Part shown: positions 23,896 through 35,795 of the stretch, piece after piece | Layout of the letters: the number at the start of each line of letters is the position of its first letter | How positions within the stretch are numbered: position 1 is the stretch's first letter | Assembly: GCA_905221605.1 (NCBI GenBank) | Contig: CAJNDS010000402.1 | Coordinates: 763,818-827,817, forward strand | Reading direction: 5' to 3' | DNA from: Symbiodinium natans | Lineage: Eukaryota > Sar > Dinophyceae > Suessiales > Symbiodiniaceae | DNA length: 64,000 nucleotides | The notes under the pieces: model-generated | What the model was told of the DNA's origin: nothing | What the model saw: the letters and a program-made list of their open reading frames with translations, nothing else | Database searches by the model: none | Program-made: the position numbers and the translations under genes

Positions 23896-26800
23896 GTGTG
23901 TGTTTTTGTGTCGTTTGCGCATATAGACGACTCCCAGCAACAGGGTTACCAGAGGATTACCATGTGTAGTCGGGTAACACCAATCTGCAGCTTGTGAGCT
24001 TTGGACCACTTTGAACCCCCTGAGCGCGGCACCGTCTCCCGCGCCTTCCTGGCCACGGTTCGCAGTCTCTGGAGTTCCTCTGCGCTCGAGCCGGCCGTTC
24101 CAGGAGAGGGTTTTTGGATGGAGTTTGGGAAGCGTTAAGCGCTCTTCGCAGGACTACGGACTTGAGGCATCTGGTGACGTTAGGACATCATGCACACACA
24201 TGCTTGAGTCAGTGACATGTTGTCGCTGAGAACATGCACTGTCGGTGCATGCATGCTTGTGGAGATTTGTATCGTGATTTGGACGGTGCAGGGATGCAAT
24301 GCACCTCTGCCCTCGAGATGCTCTCGTGCTTGCGTGCTGTCTCCTGTTGTACAGCTTGGGGCAGCCATTGTTGCCTTGCAGACGCAAGGGCGTTCGCGCC
24401 CACAGGCAATCAATCAATCAATCAGGTTGTGAGAGGAGAGAAGGGATCTGCCACCAGCTGCTGCACTTTGAGCTGTGGTCGGGGTAGTGCCGGCTTGGTT
24501 CTCCAGGCCAGCTCAAGGCCTGCGTCTCGGCATCAAGCGCCTCTTGCTTGAACCAGTGACCCCCAGCAGTGATCAGCAGTGACCACCTGCACGACCTTCG
24601 TAAGCATACAGTGATCGTGGACTCGTGGAGCACAGTGTCGGATGTTGATGCAGCTCTGAAAGTGGAGACATCAAGTGGCTCTTGCACTGCGAAGGCCAGC
24701 AACAAAATATTTGCCGGCGGCTCGCAGCAGGATGCGCAGGAATTTATTCAGGTGCGGCTTGACATGAAAAGAGGCTGCAAGGTGGGTCGTGATTCCCTCT
24801 AGCCGCTAGACTCTAGCCTCAGGAAACTTCAACAGATGTGATGATTGATTCCCAATTCCTCTTCTGAGACTTTGCAAATCTTCGCTAGACTCTGCTTGTT
24901 CTCGCACTTGTGCCAGGCCTTGCTGGAAGCCTTAGACCGCGATTTAACAGAGAGCCAGCAAGCGCATCAGCAAGATCAGCCAGCAGAAGGAGGCCCATTC
25001 ACTGCTAGGGCTTTTCTGTTGCGCTGCCTGGATTGTCATGCTAAAGATAGGTGTTTAGGTAGGTGTTTAGGCGGCTATTTTGCGACCCTCCGGCTCAGGG
25101 CGCCGAGCCAAAAATCGGAAAGGGAGCAGACCCAAACTCAATCCACAAAATGCCCAACCGAGGTTTGGGGGGGAGGGGGGTCTTCCTTGTCGCGAAAGGG
25201 GAAATACAAACTCAGAGACTGGTCCATCTGAAGCCAACGATGGGGGGGGGGGGAAGTGGTGAAGTTATGCTTCTGCATGCTGCTGTAACTGGCTCTTCTG
25301 TCGAGCTGCGCACATGGTTTGGACATAGTAGGGTGTTTGGGAACCCCTCATTCGGATGCCCAGAAGGTCGGAGCCGTTAGCGCAGAGACTGGTCTACCTG
25401 AACAGAAGGACAATGGTGGGACACTGGTGGAGTTATGTCTTTTCGTCGCCTACGATTGTTTCGTTTTAGCTGTGTTCTTGTTTAGACCACCTTTGGAAAC
25501 AATTGAGAGCCCTGGCAGATTCCGGCAGGTCCCCAAAGTGTACGTTGTTGGCGCACAAATTCCGTGCGGAGGGTCACCAAAAAAAAGTTCAGACAGACTG
25601 GGAGGGGTCCCTCCCCAAAACCAAGTCAAACGCCGGTTCGGGGTCGACGGACACAATACAGAAGCTCTGCAAAAGTGACGATGGCCAAAGGCAACTCGCT
25701 GATCACTGAAATATTCGAAGGCCGCTGGGCGTCATGTTCATGCAGGCTGCGCGAATTTCAAGCTCGGAGGTGTTGATGCTTCCGGGCTTCAAGTATGGTT
25801 TGGGAACGGATAGCTGTGAGTTGTTGTGGGTGTCGGACTGCACAGTAAAGGAGGGGGAATGCTTGCAGCGAGCTTTGGTTGGTTCCAGACCCTTCGGTTT
25901 CCAGGACAGCTTTGCTCAGAAGTGCGCCACTGAGAAGCAAGAAGAGTTCTGTCGATAAGCCTCCCCGACTTGCAGACACAGCTGGCCTCGTCCCTGTTAA
26001 CCAACCATAGATGGAAAGCTGCTGGAGTTCCATCAACTTTCTCTCTGTGCCAATGCCATGGATTTAAGCCTGAGGCTGCAGTGGTTGCCGAGGCTGGGTG
26101 TGTCATGTATCCAGATGTATTCGCCCCCTTCCCCTAGGCAGCTAGCCCGACGCCGGCTAAGATTTACATAATTTGGTTTGCGCCGCCCTCAGAAGTAGGT
26201 TTGCGAGTCTATGGTCTGCAGCCGGTGTCCGTTTGTGTTTTTGGTTTCCCCCCGCCCTCAGAAGTAGTAGTGGGTGCATGTATGTAGGCTTTAGGTTTAA
26301 TTCTCTCGGATCCTCTCATATGCTCCTTCGCCAGGCCAATTGTAGAATCTGGAATTGAGCTGCGTGCTGTTGAATATTTATTCGCCAGTACATGTGATGG
26401 CTGCAACCTCCGCGAGAGAGTGTGTGATATTGCGCAGAAGCACATGGAGAGCTGCGTCGTGCACCGTCTGCTCTCTTGTCACCAGGCATAGATCAGACAT
26501 GTGACTTCTTCTGGTCGCTGCCGCTGCCGCTGCCCCCCACTGGCAGGGTGACACGGACCGAGCACAGTGCATTCAATTGTAGAATGTTCAGACTGCGAAT
26601 GAGCTTTGAAATCTATTGAGTCGGTACTTGCTTGCTTGCGTGCCACCCTCAACCAGAGACCCGTAGCGCAAAGCACCACCTTTTTTGCAACTCCCAAATG
26701 ATCTGCATTGCAAGCAAGCGAACAAGATCCAGCATCCAAGGTGTCACTGGCCAGCGTTATAGAGACTTTCTGCAGCGAGGAGGCCTTGGAGGCAGAACAG

Positions 26801-29800
26801 ACTTTCGTTCATTGTGGTTGCAGCACGTGTATCCCCAGTAACGGTAGCTAGAATGGTGTGAAGAGTGCCGGGCGCAGGGGAGACCCAAAAAAGCCTGCAG
26901 CCCTGAGCTTTCAGATGCCATGCTAAGCATGCTGCAGAAAATCAGGGAGCGTCGGGAGAGTGCAGCACTACGTTATACTACGTTCAGCAAAAGCTAATCG
27001 ACATTGGGTGTACTGCAACGGTAGGGGCTCGTAAATCAAAATGCCCTGCACTTTCCTCTCTCCACTTGTTTGCTATGAGTTCGTGGTCCTGACAGAAGTC
27101 TCACGAACTAGCTTTACCCAGGACACATCTTTGCGGATCGCAATTTTTTTGTTGGTTGTTTTTGTTTGTGGTCGACTAGCAGCGTGGAACGCTAGTGCAA
27201 ATGCGGGGAGAGAGGCTGCCGCTCGCGCAAATGTTGTTTTTCAGTCAGGTCGGCAAGGGGGGAGCTCACTCCCCAACCCCGGCTATAAGACAAAAACCAC
27301 GCCAAGGCACGAAGGTTGAACAGGTCGACATGTTTGCATCAGCATGCAATCTGTTTCAATTTCAGGGCGGGGTGTCAATGACCAAGGCAAAGCCAAAACA
27401 TGTTTCCAGAGGCCCGGCAAGTCTTTGCCCGCATGCAATGCTGGGACGAATCTGAAGCGTAAACTTACAAGCCCGTAATTCAGAGCGTTTGGAGCTTTTG
27501 CAATTAGCATTTAGAATCTCGCAATGTACTCGCACATCTTTGGAAAGCTGATAAAAAATCAAGACGCAGGAAATGCTGCAAAATCACAGTGGTTTGCGCG
27601 GCGGCACCGCTTTGATTGCGACGGTACTCAGTACTCTGGCTTAAAGCTTCAAATGCGTAGCATGACAAAACTGTGATGATCTCCGACGTGGAAACAATGT
27701 CGAACTTAACCACCAGAACCCTTGTTCGGAGACAACAAACACTTCCAAAAGACCCTGCCCCCGTGTAAGCCCTAGGTTGCCCAGTTCACCTGCTTCACCA
27801 CCGAACAGGCTTACCTCTTCCAATTTCGTGAAATGAATAGAGCTTGAGCCTTGAACGGCTGTGGCTGATCAGCAAGAAATGAACGGCCTCTGGATACTCC
27901 AGATGGGCCTCTGAAAGAGGGTTTCTTTGGTCTCTTGTTCTTCAGGCAAAGAACATTTGTATTTCTTCATTTCGTTGGTCATGCTTTCCGGGCAAGAGCT
28001 GTGCAGGAGGCGGACAACTGGCGTTGCGAGCGCTGCACCTCACAGCTAGCAGCGAGGCATGGCACAGGGGCTGAACAAGTTGGAAAAGGCTGCGTTACGT
28101 TGTGTTTGATCATGTTGCTTGGTTCGGGGTTCTGTTGCCCTTGAGCCTGCACTGAGTCATGTGAAATTTTGTGGCAGCGGCACCATGAGTGCCTTCACAA
28201 AATCGTTTGTGCTGGCATGGCCTTGACACGGGGACCACACAGCCGCAATTAGCAAACAATGATACAAAATGTTACAAAATGTGGGGGTCAGTTTTTTGAA
28301 GCTTGGCCTGCCTTGGCCTTTGGAACTTCAAACGTCTCTTGCCATCGCTTCCGTCAGGCGCTTAATGCTGCGACGCCTGCCAAATGCTTCTCGCTATTGA
28401 AGCAGGGCATTGGTCGACTCTAGATGATGTGAGAAATCCGGTCGGTTAGCAGCCCCATTCAGCAAGAAGGCTTCACGTTGTGCAGCGCTTCATCGTTTGC
28501 TGGGCAGACTTGCAGTCTCTGATAGTTTCAGAAGTGCAGCATGCACGCCCAGGTGCTCCAGCTCCACTTGAAGCGCTTTCAGTGGAAGGCGTCGCAGGAC
28601 CGTCGCACTGCATTCAGAAGACGGTGTGGGCACTGGGACGCTACCCAATTTTGATCCTCCCACCATTTACAATCAAGCAAGACGTGGCCCCACATTGCAG
28701 AAATGGTTTGTAGCGCTGCGGCTCGAATGCCTCTGTTCCAACTGTCCAGTCGACCCGGTGTCAGATGGAAGGTGATGACGTTCGGTTTCTTGCAGGAGAA
28801 GCTGCGACCAGCTCCGACAGGGAGTGCCGCTGCCCTGCCTGCGCAAGAGCCGCCAGTCAAGGCGCCTCTTGTTAATTGCGCGCAGCAGCTGTCGACACGA
28901 TGTCATAATGTGATGTCCAAGACAGGAAGTTGGAGTACTGGTATACGGCCCCCAATCTGAACGGCCAGATGTGGGTGCTTGTGCCGAATGATCTCGATTC
29001 TTCGGCAGCTCGAAATCTTGTGCAATGAAAGGTGGCCAAAGCTTCCGAGCCGGCAGTGCGTGTGGAGCATGCAGAAGGCCAGCAAAAAAGATGTGAGAAG
29101 TCAGGTAATGTTGTGTTTCTCTGGCAGTCCATGTCCTGAGTCGTTGAGCGTTCCGTCTCAGACACCGCCGCCGCTGTCTCCAATGTCGCAGACCTGGCAG
29201 ACCCAGAGATGGCGCCGCTGCAGCGGTTGCCCGGATTTCGAACTTACTTCGAAAAGAAGCTGCATGTTAACGGAATGGTACAGTTGTCATGTGAGTCTTT
29301 GACTTTTTAGTGCTGCGCGAGCATGATAAGGACTGCCAGGCTTCCTTGGGAGAAGCAAGAAAAGATGCTTGTCAGGATATTACGACTACAGCATGCTGCA
29401 GTGCCAGTCCGGTCACTAAGCCAACGAAAGGCCCTTTTGCGAATCCGGTCGGTGCTCGCAACATGCGCAACCTTCAGGCTTTATGGCTTGCTGCTGAGAA
29501 TCCTGGAGCGGATTCGAGAATCGCCCTCCGACCCCAAGCTACGCTCCATCAGCGCCAGTGCCAAAAGCCTGCGCGCAGACGTCCTCGAGGTTCCCTCTGG
29601 GCTTTTCAGTTCCAGGCTTGAAGTGGGAGTCAAGATGATCATCGGTGATCGCCGGCGATCAGCCCACCACGTATCTTGCGCATGTCGAGGAACGCTGGGA
29701 TTGCTTTGCAGCAAACTGAGGAAATGCAGGCATGGTCTCCTGGGTATGAAATACAACAGTATACAACAGTACAACCTCCGCTATGCGACTGAGTGCTTCG

Positions 29801-32487
29801 TTCGTGTTCTCGCGGTTTATACTCTTGGGAAAGAAGACACGCTTGACAAGGTGGACGGAGGCCCAGAGCTGTTGCGATGGGCTGGCTTCCAGCACATTGG
29901 CGACCGCTGCCTGGCTTTTCTTTGGCTTTGGTGCTTGAACACCGAACCACTTGCAGACCAACCCAAGTTCCATCCCTAAGGCTTCCAGGCCGACTTGGAG
30001 GCCCTTGGGCCAGAGCTCGCTGCGTCGCGCCATGCAGAGCTCCAGGCACATGCGCTCCAGGCCCCTGGGAGTGCCGGCTCTCTGGCACATCATTGTGAAC
30101 TCGTGAGGATGGTGAATCGCGATGAGTTCCGCCAGTTCGGCAATGTCTCTTTACTATTGACATTGGGTCTGGCGAGGCAGACGAAAATTAAAAACTTCGA
30201 ACTGCTATTTAGTCCGGCTCGCACCAGCCTCAAGGATCAAGCTCAATTAGGAAAGCCTCTTGAACTCTTGAAGCTTCAGAAGCGTCAGTGGGAACGTCAG
30301 CTTCAGGTTGCTGAGAGGCTATAGTCCCTAGATTCCAAATCTCTCCCTCGTACTCTTCCTAGCCTTCCCCATCATGTTCCCATCATTTGCACAATTCGCA
30401 ATATTTCACGATGCACAACTCCGAGTCCGTGGCCAACGCCAGGAGCGTGACGCAAACTTCCGCCGGGAGCGTGATGCCCGGATTGAGGCAGAACGTCAAA
30501 GGCTGTGAGCCCGCAAAGTTCTCTTGTGAAGCTCAAGTGGGTTTGTGTTTTCTTGGGGGGCTCAGGTTTAAGAAGGGCACACGGGTTGCACACCCACGAA
30601 ACATACCCCGAAACATACCCCCGAAACATACCCCGTAACATACCCCCGAAATTGCAGGCAAAGTAGCTCATGATGCCGCGAAACATACCCGAAACATACC
30701 CCCGAAACATACCCCGAAACATACCTAGAAACATACCCGCGAAACATACCCCGACCCCAACACGTTTCGCGCGCCTCCCCATTAAAATACAAACCCAAGT
30801 CTCTTCAGCCACCAGCAGAGAGATCTAGGGAGAGCACATTGTTTTCGTATAGGATAGCTTTAAAGCTCGGTTTGTTCCGAAGTCCCCTCTCGGAAAGGCG
30901 TTTGCCCACTGGTGATACTGGGCCGCCCCTACGACGTTTTCCGGCAGCAACTCCCTTGCGTCTGTTCGAGAGCGCAGCACTGCAGATGAATTAAGGTTGC
31001 AGCGATATGCTAACAGGTGGAGGCGTTTCAGCATTCTCCATCTTTCTTGCTTCATAAGGCTGGGGAGGCCGTCTGCCCAGCTTTGGGAGAGGAGCCCGCG
31101 GCTTCGGCGACACCTATGGCCTGGAGTGCTCCAAGCCAGGGATGGGCAAAAACATGTCTATGAATGCCTTGCATACCAGATGTCCCTTCAGCTATCATAG
31201 TCACTCTGAGTCAGTCTGCTGTCCACGCATGACAGTGTGAGAGTCGAAAGGTATTTAAAGATGCTCTCGTGTAAATCTTGGAAACTTGTGACTTGTGCTC
31301 GAAAGACCCATCACGTTGTGCACGTTTGGCGCCGGTGCGGTCGTCGTCTTTGGGCTTCGGGTCGCTTCTGTCTGAAAGTGATGCAATATGACGAGGATGG
31401 CTTGTGCTGATGTTTTCGGATGGCGATCCCCAAGAAAGTTGTCATGATGCGCCATCACCATGTCTGGTCAACTGTCGCGGGTACCGAGCGTGTCTCAAAA
31501 AATGGCAATCCTCGCTGTTGTCGCTTTTATTCGCTTTTGGACCCTTGATCGTGCTCAGGCTGTGTTGGTGTCATGGTTGCTGCACTTCCCTGTTCTCAGG
31601 GTGTGAATGATGTTACCTTTAGGGATCTTTAGGGCTCGTTGCAATGATGTAGTTCATCAGCGGCGCCTCTGTGAGCCCTGAGGATTTCCACCCGAGTAGT
31701 GCTTGAAGCAGATCCGGACAATCCCAGAGGCTTGAAGCCGCTGGACGTGTCTTGCGTACTGGAAGAGGGCGCAGAGGATGGTGCGGCCTACGAGTTGTAT
31801 GCCGTTGTGCAGCACTTGGGTGCAACCCCTTTCTCAGGTCATTATGTGGCGCGCCTGGACTGACTTGGTCACCTTTGGTTGCACTTCTCAAGGGCCCAAA
31901 GCAGTACCCATAGTACCCCAAAGGCCACCTGACTGCCAAGTATCGCAGATCCTACCAAGCTTCCAGGTATTGCTGGCATCAGCCATCTGCTTCCTGGTGG
32001 TGCTTTGACGACTCCAGCGTTCGGCGCGTGGACGCACACAGGACAGAATGAGAGCTCGCCAGCTACAATCTGGGCATCGCAGCTACACACGGTAAGGATT
32101 GCCTTAGTTTGCACGCTGCTAGTTGCTGGTGTCACCCGAGTTCAGCAAGACCAAGACCCAATGCCAACACTTGGGCAGGATTGGAGAGGAGGCACTCAAC
32201 GACGGTGCATATGTCCTCTTCCTGGAGAAAAGCCAGATACACGGACAAGAGCCCGAAATTTCGCAGATTTCACTGTGAGTGGAAAAAAGTCCGCTGCTGA
32301 AAGAGATTCCAGCATAGGCCAGATACTTCCAGCCCCAGCACAGACAAGTCGCAAGACAAATCGTACCTGAGCCACTGTTGACACGGATGCCTTCTCGAGC
32401 TTTGCAAATTTCTGGGCTTTGCAGATGGAGCATGAACGAACTTTTCCCCCGAGTGCTCAGACGTGGTCTAAGTCTCGACAGCATAAG
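23432..32487 (+). CDS. Ubiquitin-specific protease (USP/UBP, C19) with internal PUB-like domain
   Basis: This enzyme would remove ubiquitin from proteins by cysteine-protease chemistry. Motifs appear in family order: Cys box GLRNMGNTCYLNSAVQCL (23432-23492 joined to 23797-23895), 23999-24109, QQD box FAGGSQQDAQEF (to 24751), 24917-25050, Cys-pair exon 26335-26485, SLPLPLPP (about 26497-26547), 26741-26843 (SEEALEAEQTFVHCGCSTC), zinc exon 28007-28088 (WRCERC), VLQLHLKRFQW (28532-28588), His box TPFSGHYVARL (31683-31857), WWCFDDSSVRRV (31941-32041) and DGAYVLFLEK (32179-32274). Introns of known phase include GC-AG (23493-23796), GT-AG (23896-23998, 24752-24916, 25051-26334) and GA-AG (31858-31940, 32042-32178). 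A probable tail runs 32313-32487. The start at ATG 23432 is a guess; upstream exons may belong. Catalytic Cys and His are intact. Confidence 0.85.
25051..26334 (+). other. USP intron with internal direct repeats
   Basis: A 1284-nt GT-AG intron; the phase-2 ends match (AG at 25049-25050 plus G at 26335). It contains a diverged direct repeat (about 25212-25275 against 25382-25437, sharing CAGAGACTGGT and GGTGRAGTTATG) and a second pair (about 26172-26200 against 26244-26270, sharing GCCCTCAGAAGTAG). A long open frame at 25734-25958 lies inside and could be an alternative exon. I treat it as intronic. Confidence 0.6.
28532..28705 (+). CDS. USP HLKRF exon and following exon
   Basis: The first exon follows TTTCAG and reads VLQLHLKRFQWK, the family's conserved strand before the catalytic His lobe. 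The next coding piece, KTVWALGRYPILILPPF, starts at 28618 in another frame and ends at a GTTTGT donor (28706). The gap is 28589-28617 (29 nt, GC-AG) or 28598-28617 (20 nt, GA-AG). Either restores the frame, and both are extremely short introns. Confidence 0.7.
29141..30520 (+). CDS. PUB/PUG-like domain and charged helix inside the USP gene
   Basis: The exon pair 29392-29589 and 29851-29913 joins phase 0 across a 261-nt GT-AG intron. It reads LLLRILERIRESPSDPKLRSI, then SLRADVLEV joined to DGGPELLRWAGF. This fits the PUB domain of PNGase and UBXD1 (helix, then P-x-D-x-K-x-R-x-I, then V-x-G-x-x-E-x-L-x-x-x-GF), which binds p97/Cdc48 C-terminal tails. Before it lie 29141-29290 (MAPLQRLPGFRTYFEKKL) and 29311-29375 (LREHDKDCQASLGEARK). 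After it come 29989-30080 (coiled-coil-like), about 30225-30322 and about 30385-30508 (RERDARIEAERQRL). It sits between the USP HLKRF and His boxes on the same strand, so one transcript is the simplest reading, but a separate nested gene cannot be excluded. Confidence 0.6.
30596..30757. repeat. Minisatellite, 12-14-bp unit
   Basis: About ten imperfect copies of CGAAACATACCCC in two blocks separated by about 40 bp. On the other strand it reads as Gly/Met/Tyr/Val repeats, which I regard as a translation artefact. It lies in an intron between the PUB-side exons and the His-box exon. Confidence 0.85.
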
Positions 32488-32749
32488 GTGTTCTTGGGCG
32501 GGTCTTTGGGCTCACGGGATTTGTGGCTACGCAAGTATCTGAACTTCCCTCATGCTTGGCAGAGCTTGAGTGGGTTTGAAGGTGGCGGCCTGCCTTCGTC
32601 CTTGTAGAAGGGCTTCAAGGGTATTAGGGGCTTGGGATGCAGCACGAGCGCGCGAAAGTGTTTGACAATGGGGCTTCTTCGGTTTCGAGCTTATGAACGT
32701 CAGACTTGAGTGGTTGGGCTCCTGTGGCAAAGCCTAGAAATAGCAGCTC

Positions 32750-33117
32750 CCTTGCCTCTTCCCCCTTCCCCCTACCCCCTTCCCCCTCCCCCATTGGGTG
32801 AGAGAGCTTGCGCCGAGGTGCGGGCGGAGCAGCTTCGGCCAGCACCAAGTGCCAGCTGCCCTAGCTGCGTTGCCTGGAAAGGAAGAAACGTTCGGTTATA
32901 CTGAGTCATACTGGCAACTTCTTATGTGTAATCTTATATGCCCCCCAGCGCCAAGGCTTTGGCCAAATCTCTGGACGATGGCGGTGGCGCCAGCGCTATC
33001 GTGGGAGGAGCTGCTTGGCAGCCTTTGGGATGGGAGCCTGGAGATGACAATGTCAATGACTACGATTCGCACATGCCAACCGGCCCGACACAACAACTGG
33101 CTCACAGTTGTGCATGA
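32750..33117 (+). CDS. Exons after the USP, unknown
   Basis: A pyrimidine tract (about 32755-32792) and an AG precede a frame reading RACAEVRAEQLRPAPSAS (32800-32900). A second exon, 32949-33117, follows CCCCCCAG and reads AKALAKSLDDGGGASAIVGG then an Asp/Asn-rich tail to TGA. It could be the C-terminus of the USP gene, or the start of the next gene (a pyrimidine tract plus AG is what trans-splicing of the spliced leader needs). The acidic, glycine-rich tail suggests a disordered terminus. Confidence 0.45.
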
Positions 33118-33271
33118 TCACAGCGGCATAGCCACAAGAAGGTGCGTGCCCCCAGCCTACTCTGCCTCCAGCCTTATCTTTAGCAACCTGTCCGGCAACT
33201 TGCTCTTCGGGGAACCATGTGTTGTTTTTTGTTCACACCTTGCCGCTGCTTCTTTCCATGTTTTGTGATGT

Positions 33272-33920
33272 TTGGAGGTTCCGTCCTTTAATGAATGGGT
33301 CTCGTTCCTGAGCAATCAGAAGGCCAGGCCATCGGCCTTGAACCGTCTGGAACCTGTTTGCAAGCACCAGAAAGCGCTTTATGTCCTCGACAACATAGAC
33401 CACAACCGATTCAAATCCACAGCAAGACGAACTGCTGCTGTCATCCATACCGAACACTCTGGCACCTTTGGTTTAACTGGCACCACGGATGTGGCTGACA
33501 CATCTCGCCGCTAGCACAAGTGATGGCCAGAGGCATCTAGATGCCACGTGCGAAAAGGGATGCCCAGTTTTACCTTTTACGGTCATGTTTAGCTTGCATG
33601 CATATCTGTCTGGTATAAGTTCATGCTGTTGCCCTCAGGAAGGTGAAAGGGTATGTAATCCTGAGGCGCACTTCCCTACATTGTTGCGCCCCCGTTCGTC
33701 GGGTCGGGACTTTTCAGTGCTGGCAACAGCCTTTGCTCCTTGGCTTACAGAGCGAGATTCAGATCGGGGCATGGCTGTACTAAGCCTTGGCCAAAAACCG
33801 GTAGCAACGGCATGCGGGAAGACAAATCAGTCCCCACGCCGCCCACTGCGGAATTGGACAAGAACAGTGCCAAGATAATCGTACTGAATTCACCCTGGTA
33901 TGGCACTGGTGTCCTTTAAC
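33272..33920 (+). CDS. Probable exons, unknown
   Basis: 33275-33514 is open for 80 codons (FNEWVSFLSNQKARPSALNR), but another + frame and a - frame are open too. 33805-33896 reads MREDKSVPTPPTAELDKN, then KIIVLNSPWYGTG, before a possible GTGTCC donor, and is more convincing. The second piece may be the N-terminus of the methyltransferase gene that follows. Confidence 0.35.
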
Positions 33921-34084
33921 CTCCCCGTCGTGTCGTACTGTTTGTCGGTGAACACGAGTCAGACCCTGCTAACCCAGCCGGACTACGAGTGAAGGTACGC
34001 TCTCCCACCTTCAATGCGGAGCATTGTGCCCCTCAGCATACCCCCAAGCTGCACCCCCCGAGCTGGCCTAGGACATGACAGTAG

Positions 34085-35761
34085 GGAACCAGCTCATCAG
34101 CGAGGGCCGCTGGATGCAGCCGGAGGTGGACCTGCTCAAGGCTCTACCCGGCAGATGTAGCTTCTAATTTTGATTAATTTTGGTAACCGTGGCGTGGGTG
34201 ATTTGCTCAAATGCTGCGAGGCATTTCTACCAGTAGGTGGCGTGGCTGTGGATGCTGGGGATGCTCGGTTGCAGATGCTGGTTTGGCCTGGGGGCACCTC
34301 GCATTCAGCCAAGAAAAAAACGAAAACCGGAAGAACAAAGCCCATCGAAGCCTGGGGAACTTGGGGAAGATCATGTCTGTGCGTAGACGAGAAGCAAGGC
34401 CTGGAACGAAGGGTTCTCCATGAGAGTTCTTCAGCAGGTGCTGGGATGGAGGGCTTCGAGATTTGCGAAATCGCATGGTCAAGCTGGCAAAGGCTTCATG
34501 CGGACACTGGGCCTTCCGAGGCCAACATTGGTGGCTTCGCGCTTCCTTTGTCCAAGCATGTGGGTCCCGATGGGCAGGCGATGTACTTGAAAGGGAACCT
34601 GAAGTCTCAGCTGACACTGACCCTGCAAGTTGCAAATCATTGGTGACATTTGTGAGTAAGCGGTGTTGCACGTTTTGAAGCAGACTTGCGGTACATTTGG
34701 GGCTTGGTCGCAGTTCCCGGCGACCTGGCAGCAGGTCCATGCCTTCGAGCCCTTCCGCAACATCTTTCAGGTCTTGACTGCAAACTGTGCCGTGCTTGAA
34801 ACCGCATGTTGCAACTAGTTGCAGATGGTTCATGGCAACTGGCTGTGTCTCAGAAGACAGCCTTAGCCCACATGTCCATGGAGATTGCGTCTGAAAGAGA
34901 TGATCGGCAGATTAGATGGCCCAAGGTCCTGAAGCTCCACACCATGAAGCCAATAGTCCCTTCCTGGAGAGGCAAGACAGACAGCTAAGTCCCTGTTCCT
35001 CAGGAACACAACTTCAAGGAGAGCAAAGTCTGAAGTGTCCAGGAACGATAGAGCAAACCCCGAACCAGTCGAGAACCATCGAGAGCCCAACAAGTTTTCC
35101 AAGCCAAAGAAATAGACTGAGCCCGTTGTCCAAACCGTGGGCCTCACATCCTTCAATGGGACAGTGTCCATACGACATCATGCAGAAGATTCGGACATGA
35201 ACTTGCATGAAACGCATGCAGCTACAAAGGGGCTTCGAAGTTGAAGGCTTCGAAGCGTTCAGAGAACCTCCTGTCGACCTTCCGCTAAGAGTCGTGCCAT
35301 TTCGAAGCGGCAAAGCCCAGGTGCAATCAACGGCCTGCTAAGTTGCTTCACCTACCACAATGCCTTAGGCTGGGTCGCATGTGCCTTTGCTGGCCGCACG
35401 TTGCCCGGAGAGACAGATGTGACGTGCAGCTAAGTCCGAGGAGATATTGTAGCGGCGTCGCAACATACGTGTGCGACATTTCTTCATGTCATCGTCCACC
35501 GAAGGCAACAAGACCGAGCAGCGCCGCCGGCCAATGTCTAGTTCTTAGCTGGGGTGAGAGCTTTACATCAGGTGTTGAAGAACAGGCAAACATTCCGAGC
35601 CCCAAGCTCCGCGAATGTACCGAGTTGTGTAACAGAAGGTGGCTAAGATACGGTCAGTTTCGTAAGTTGTGGTAAGTTGCTCGGAAATGTCCCATGTTGC
35701 CAGCAAGGCCGGGTCTTGCTGCGGTGGGCAACCCGTCTTGGACTCGGAGTTTCGGGAAGGG

Positions 35762-35795
<34 letters not shown>

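Noticed and set aside
30568-30812. Gly/Met/Tyr/Val repeat protein on -
   Set aside because: A translation of the 13-bp minisatellite.
34207-34833. 208-codon open frame on -
   Set aside because: It is the antisense shadow of the FkbM exons, whose motifs on + are unmistakable.
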